Source: Pseudomonadota bacterium
GTDB taxonomy: Bacteria; Pseudomonadota; Gammaproteobacteria; Burkholderiales; REEB80
Length of the DNA: 64,000 nucleotides
Assembly (NCBI GenBank): GCA_018971485.1
Contig: JAGXAQ010000001.1
Span: 195,371 to 259,370, forward strand
Reading direction: 5' to 3'
In this document: one piece after another, positions 59,900-64,000 of the stretch
Layout of the letters: each line of letters opens with the position of its first letter
Numbering within the stretch: the first letter of the stretch is position 1
Notes under the pieces: generated by a model
What the model was told of the DNA's origin: nothing
The model's input: only the letters and a program-made list of their open reading frames with translations
Database searches by the model: none
Made by a program: the position numbers and the translations under genes

Positions 59900-60565
59900 C
59901 TACATAATTTGCTGAATATTACTGGCAGAAAAACTACCCAGCCCATTTACATTAATTCCTAATGTTCCATTATTAATTGAGACACTCCCTATGGTCCCAC
60001 TTGCTAAAACTGGAACAGTTGTCTGTTTTCCATTTTGAAGAACTGATGCAGTTACTGAATACAATCCATCCGGAAGTGTTTGTCCTGAAGCACGCGTTCC
60101 ATTCCAGGAAAACGGGACTGTTCCTGCCGCCTGCCCCCCCAAATTAATACTTTGGATAACATTTCCTGAAGCGTCGGTAATGTTAACCACCAATTGATTA
60201 GTAGCTGACGATAAATTAACAGCCCCGGAAGCCTGTCCATTTAACAAAGCAATTTGATTATTTGGAACAAGAACCGTTTTTCCAATTAATCCCGTAGCCT
60301 GAAGGGATTGATTGGCATTCATCGTTGAAATAAGGCCAGATACAGAAGAATCCAGGGACTGAATCCCGCTAACTGTTGAAATCTGGGCCAACTGAGAAGT
60401 AATCTGGGAGTTGTTCATGGGATTTAATGGATCTTGATTTTGCAACTGGGAAACCAGAAGCGTAATAAACTGGTTTTGAATATCTTGTGCAGATGTTCCT
60501 GAAAGTAAAGAATTTGTTGAAGCTGAATTTGTTGAAGCTGAATTGCTTGTCGCTGAAATAGTCAT
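59900..60565 (-). CDS. flgD: Hook cap / assembly protein FlgD
   Basis: FITLLVSQLQNQDPLNPMNNSQITSQLAQISTVSGIQSL; VPFSWNGTRASGQTLPDGLYSV. Confidence 0.96.
   Translation of the reverse strand: MTISATSNSASTNSASTNSLLSGTSAQDIQNQFITLLVSQLQNQDPLNPMNNSQITSQLAQISTVSGIQSLDSSVSGLISTMNANQSLQATGLIGKTVLVPNNQIALLNGQASGAVNLSSATNQLVVNITDASGNVIQSINLGGQAAGTVPFSWNGTRASGQTLPDGLYSVTASVLQNGKQTTVPVLASGTIGSVSINNGTLGINVNGLGSFSASNIQQIM
60511..60540 (-). repeat. Tandem 15-bp repeat in the 5' end of flgD (two exact copies plus a degenerate third)
   Basis: AATTTGTTGAAGCTG twice in succession (60511-60525, 60526-60540), then AATTGCTTGTCGCTG; encodes SASTNSASTNS. Confidence 0.9.
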
Positions 60566-60579
60566 GGCGGATTTCCTTT

Positions 60580-60984
60580 TTATTGACCTAATGTCAATGT
60601 TTTAACCAAAAGCTGTTTTGCAGTATTCATAATATCCACATTCGTGCTGTAAGCTCTTGATGCAGATATCATATCAATCATTTCATTAATAGGATTAATG
60701 TTAGGTTTAGCTACAAATCCTTTTGCATTGGCATAAGGGTTGTTTGGTTCATAAACCATTTTCGGGGGGGATTGATCTTCTATAATTCCAGCGACCCTGA
60801 CTCCTTCTCCAGCAGAGCCATTTAAAGGATCAACCCTAAATTCCACCTCCTTGGCACGATATGGCTGGCGGGTAATCGGATTGATACTATCGTCATTAGC
60901 TAAATTACTGGCCACAACATTCAATCGAACTGATTCTGCAGATAGGGCAGAATTGGCAATATTAAATACTGAAAACAAAGACAT
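60580..60984 (-). CDS. flgC: Proximal rod protein FlgC
   Basis: FNIANSALSAESVRLNVVASNLANDDSI; YEPNNPYANAKGFVAKPNINPINEMIDMISASRAYSTNVDIMNTAKQLLVKTLTLGQ. Confidence 0.97.
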   Translation of the reverse strand: MSLFSVFNIANSALSAESVRLNVVASNLANDDSINPITRQPYRAKEVEFRVDPLNGSAGEGVRVAGIIEDQSPPKMVYEPNNPYANAKGFVAKPNINPINEMIDMISASRAYSTNVDIMNTAKQLLVKTLTLGQ

Positions 60985-60987
60985 AAA

Positions 60988-61383
60988 TTATCCTGTAATG
61001 GCTTGCTGCATTGTTTTTATTTCTTGTGTCATAAAAGTCAGTGTTGCTTCGTACTTTAAAGCATTGCCTGTAAATTCTGCTCGAACCTGATTCATATTTA
61101 CGGTATTTCCATCTAACCTGGTTGAAGTTGCTGGAATAACAAATGTACCTGGGTATCTGTTTATTTCTGCCTGATCGGAAAATTGATTTTCAGAATTTTT
61201 TTTAAGTGATAAAGCTCCAGTGACATGATTTAATGCATTATGAAAAGCAGTTCTAAAGTTGACATCTTTTGCCTGAAAATAGGGGGTATCAGCATTAGCA
61301 ATATCAGATGCCAATATTTCCTGACGAAAAGAACGGACATTTAATGCTGTATTATAAAATTGCATGACAGGATCTGTTAGCAT
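60988..61383 (-). CDS. flgB: Proximal rod protein FlgB
   Basis: YNTALNVRSFRQEILASDIANADTPYFQAKDVNFRTAF; GNTVNMNQVRAEFTGNALKYEATLTFM. Confidence 0.96.
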   Translation of the reverse strand: MLTDPVMQFYNTALNVRSFRQEILASDIANADTPYFQAKDVNFRTAFHNALNHVTGALSLKKNSENQFSDQAEINRYPGTFVIPATSTRLDGNTVNMNQVRAEFTGNALKYEATLTFMTQEIKTMQQAITG

Positions 61384-61396
61384 GGTTTTTTCTACT

Positions 61397-61419
61397 TTAT
61401 TTTACCTGGTGTAAAATAA
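61397..61419. promoter_or_regulatory. 9-bp perfect inverted repeat in the flgB leader, abutting the sigma-54 -12 element
   Basis: TTATTTTAC-CTGGT-GTAAAATAA. Confidence 0.7.
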
Positions 61420-61434
61420 GCAGAAATCGTACCA
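61418..61434 (-). promoter_or_regulatory. Sigma-54 (RpoN) promoter for the flgB operon
   Basis: Minus strand TGGTACGATTTCTGCTT: GG-N10-GC spacing; close to TGGCACG-N4-TTGC. Confidence 0.7.
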
Positions 61435-61488
61435 GATCTTATTTTGTCTTATCTAGATGAATATAATGTATTTTATTATTTCTTTTTG

Positions 61489-61525
61489 TTTTTCATTGCC
61501 GGCAAAAATTGCCGGCAATGAAAAA
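61489..61525. terminator. Long perfect hairpin between flgB and lgt (bidirectional terminator-like)
   Basis: TTTTTCATTGCCGGCAA-AAA-TTGCCGGCAATGAAAAA: 17-bp perfect stem including A/T ends, 3-nt loop. Confidence 0.75.
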
Positions 61526-61578
61526 ATTTGCCGTATTAATCAAAATTAATTTTCATTTAATAAAACACGAAAATTAAA

Positions 61579-61678
61579 TGTGGATAACCTGTTTCTAAGG
61601 ATGAAACACTTTGTGAATAACCCCCACAAATTCTGTGGCTTGTTTTTTTGTCCCTTTTTCATGCACTATTTATGCACA
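61579..61678. promoter_or_regulatory. Cluster of three DnaA-box consensus sequences (TTATNCACA)
   Basis: TTATCCACA (minus strand, 61579-61587), TTATTCACA (minus strand, 61612-61620), TTATGCACA (plus strand, 61670-61678) in an AT-rich gap. Confidence 0.72.
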
Positions 61679-61802
61679 AGATAAAGACCCTGTTTATAAC
61701 GCCCTAACTTCATAATAATAAAGCCATAGCCTATTTAATCCAGAAAATAAGACATCTTTATTAGATATTATTATTCTTATATTTAAATACTTATAAATAT
61801 AA

Positions 61803-61824
61803 AAAGCCCCATGATTGGGGCTTT
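61803..61824 (-). terminator. Intrinsic terminator of lgt
   Basis: AAAGCCCC-atgatt-GGGGCTTT with T-tract on the minus strand (plus strand AAAAA to the left). Confidence 0.85.
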
Positions 61825-61849
61825 AGTTAATAATTAGTCATACTAGATT

Positions 61850-62662
61850 TCAAATATTGTTTTTTTTCTGTTGCGATTTATGCCTGGATTTTTTATTTAT
61901 TACTATAAACATAATAATACCTATAATAATCATAGGTAAACTTAACCATTGCCCCATGGTAAGACCTAATGCTAAATAACCTAAAAAGGGATCAGGAGCA
62001 CGGGTAAATTCAACTAGAAATCGTGCTGTTCCATATCCAATTAAAAAAAGTGCAGAAACTTTTCCGGCTTCTCTGGGCTTTTTAGAATAAATCCACAGAA
62101 TAAAGAAAAGAACAATCCCTTCGAGAGCAAATTCATAAAGCTGGGAAGGCTGTCTTGGTAAGTTATCTGTACTAGGAAAAACCATGGCCCAGGGAAGGTG
62201 AGATACCCGGCCAGGTAGTTCCCCATTTATAAAATTTCCAAGTCTTCCTGCACCTAGGCCAAGAGGAACAAGTGGAGCTATAAAATCCATAATGTCCAGC
62301 CATTTTCGATGGTGTTTTTTTGCATAAATGGCCATGGCTAATAAAACACCTAAAAGCCCTCCATGAAACGACATACCTCCCTGCCAGACATGGAGGATCT
62401 GCCAAGGATGTGCAAAATAAAAATCCGGCTGGTAAAATAAGACATACCCTAAACGGCCACCTAATACAACACCCAGAACACCATAAAATAGCAAATCATC
62501 CATATCTGAATATTGCCAGCCTGTTTCCGGACGAGTACGTATACGATATCGTCCTAGATATAAAGCCATCAAAAAACCAGCAAGGTACATAAGACCATAC
62601 CAATGTACTTCTAGAGGACCAATTGAAAATGCTACGGGATTAATATGCGGATGTACTAACAT
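61850..62662 (-). CDS. lgt: Prolipoprotein diacylglyceryl transferase
   Basis: [61 protein letters not shown]. Confidence 0.98.
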   Translation of the reverse strand: MLVHPHINPVAFSIGPLEVHWYGLMYLAGFLMALYLGRYRIRTRPETGWQYSDMDDLLFYGVLGVVLGGRLGYVLFYQPDFYFAHPWQILHVWQGGMSFHGGLLGVLLAMAIYAKKHHRKWLDIMDFIAPLVPLGLGAGRLGNFINGELPGRVSHLPWAMVFPSTDNLPRQPSQLYEFALEGIVLFFILWIYSKKPREAGKVSALFLIGYGTARFLVEFTRAPDPFLGYLALGLTMGQWLSLPMIIIGIIMFIVINKKSRHKSQQKKNNI

Positions 62663-62808
62663 TAAAATAAATCCTAAAGATAAAAGAAATTCAGGATAAA
62701 AAAATTATTCATAAACTTTTGAATAGTGATTTGATAATTAAATAAAGATTCCATTTTTATTTCATGATTTTAATCTTGCTACATGCTAACGCTTTTTTAT
62801 AGAAAAGC

Positions 62809-62828
62809 AACCTGTTGAGAAACAGGTT
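62809..62828. other. 8-bp stem-loop upstream of ilvD
   Basis: AACCTGTT-GAGA-AACAGGTT, perfect stem with a GNRA-type tetraloop, in the divergent lgt-ilvD intergenic region. Confidence 0.55.
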
Positions 62829-62929
62829 TTGATATTACACATCAAGAAAAATCCAAATCTGGTAAAATCATTTGAATGCTATAAATGAAAAAAAGTTCAC
62901 TGTGGCAAGTAATTTAGGAGATGGAAAGC

Positions 62930-64000
62930 ATGTCCCGGAATCAAAGAAGCCAGATAGTTACCAAAGGAATACAGCGCGCGCCTAACCGCGCCATGTTACG
63001 GGCAACGGGATTTAAAGAACAGGATTTTGATAAACCAATCATTGGGATAGCTAATAGCTATAGCACAATTACACCTTGTAATATGGGAATTAATTTATTA
63101 GCAGAACGAGCCATTAAAGCAATACAGATTGCAAATGGAATGCCTCAGGTCTTTGGTACGATTACAATTTCTGATGGCATTTCAATGGGAACAGAGGGAA
63201 TGAAATATTCCCTGGTCTCTCGAGAAGTAATAGCTGATTCAATAGAAACAGTTGTTAATGGTCAAAGTATGGATGGAGTGTTAGCCATTGGAGGGTGTGA
63301 TAAGAACATGCCCGGATGCATGATAGCAATTGCCCGTTTAAATGTACCGGCAATTTTTGTATATGGTGGAACGATAAAACCCGGACATTATAATGGCCGT
63401 GACTTAACTATAGTAAGCGTATTTGAAGCAGTAGGAGAATATACGGCCCAGAAAATAGATAAACAGGAACTTTTAGAAGTTGAAAAACATGCCTGTCCAG
63501 GCGCAGGCTCATGTGGAGGAATGTATACAGCCAACACCATGTCTTCTGCAATCGAGGCTCTGGGCATGAGTCTGCCGTATTCTTCAACTATGGCGGCAGA
63601 AGATAAGGAAAAAGCAGATAATACTGCAGAAAGTGGAAAAATTCTTTTGCAAGCTGTTGATAAAAAGCTGCTTCCCAGACAGATCATGACCAGAAAAGCA
63701 TTTGAAAATGCGATTGCTGTTGTAATGGCAATAGGGGGATCTACCAATGCCGTATTACATTTACTGGCTATTGCCCATGCAGCAGATGTTCCTCTAACTA
63801 TTGATGATTTTGAAGAAATCAGAAATCGTGTACCAGTCATCTGTGACTTAAAACCTTCAGGACGATATGTAGCAACAGATTTACATCAAGCGGGAGGAAT
63901 TCCCTTGGTGATGAAAATGTTATTGAATCATGGACTTTTACATGGAGACTGTTTGACTATTACAGGAAAAACAGTATCCGAAAATTTATTAAATGTTCCA
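62930..64000 (+). CDS. ilvD: Dihydroxy-acid dehydratase (truncated by window end)
   Basis: [97 protein letters not shown]. Upstream AGGAG. Not in the ORF track because it has no stop in the window. Confidence 0.97.
   Translation, partial: MSRNQRSQIVTKGIQRAPNRAMLRATGFKEQDFDKPIIGIANSYSTITPCNMGINLLAERAIKAIQIANGMPQVFGTITISDGISMGTEGMKYSLVSREVIADSIETVVNGQSMDGVLAIGGCDKNMPGCMIAIARLNVPAIFVYGGTIKPGHYNGRDLTIVSVFEAVGEYTAQKIDKQELLEVEKHACPGAGSCGGMYTANTMSSAIEALGMSLPYSSTMAAEDKEKADNTAESGKILLQAVDKKLLPRQIMTRKAFENAIAVVMAIGGSTNAVLHLLAIAHAADVPLTIDDFEEIRNRVPVICDLKPSGRYVATDLHQAGGIPLVMKMLLNHGLLHGDCLTITGKTVSENLLNVP

Noticed and set aside
13809-61383. Possible prophage, IS elements, CRISPR array or defence system embedded in the locus
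   Set aside because: All sizeable ORFs are assigned to flagellar/chemotaxis or housekeeping families; no transposase, integrase, regularly spaced repeats or defence motifs were seen.

Overview
The window starts in the last codons of dnaN and continues with a perfect 16-bp parS site and gyrB, so it lies close to the replication origin. It then carries a housekeeping block: topA, smg, a LysM gene, def, fmt, rsmB, a DUF4390 gene, ntrY, ntrX and a TPR gene. From about 13.8 to 61.4 kb there is a nearly gap-free 48-kb flagellar/chemotaxis locus. It contains flgN/M/A, fliA, flhG/F/A/B, fliR-fliE, flrC/B, two cheV genes, cheYZA, motAB, a TPR-glycosyltransferase, an flhB C-terminal paralogue, a second fliK, a frameshifted DUF2802 gene, fliT/S/D, flaG, fliC and flgL-flgB. 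The window ends with lgt and the start of ilvD. Gene order and low-to-medium GC suggest a betaproteobacterium with a gamma-type (FlrBC/FlhFG/FliA) flagellar hierarchy; this is inference. I saw no tRNA, rRNA, IS element or CRISPR array. The best second-look items are: (1) three TTATNCACA DnaA boxes in the AT-rich lgt-flgB gap, with a 17-bp perfect hairpin beside them; (2) a FlhG and an NtrX that have both lost their P-loop motifs; (3) a single-base frameshift in the DUF2802 gene; (4) an approximately 0.6-kb internal duplication in the flagellin gene; (5) the FlhX/FliK2 pair; (6) a large TPR-GT fusion next to motB; (7) matching sigma-28 promoters and a sigma-54 promoter abutting an inverted repeat. 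Coordinates were counted by hand. No database searches were run, so family names rest on motif recognition.
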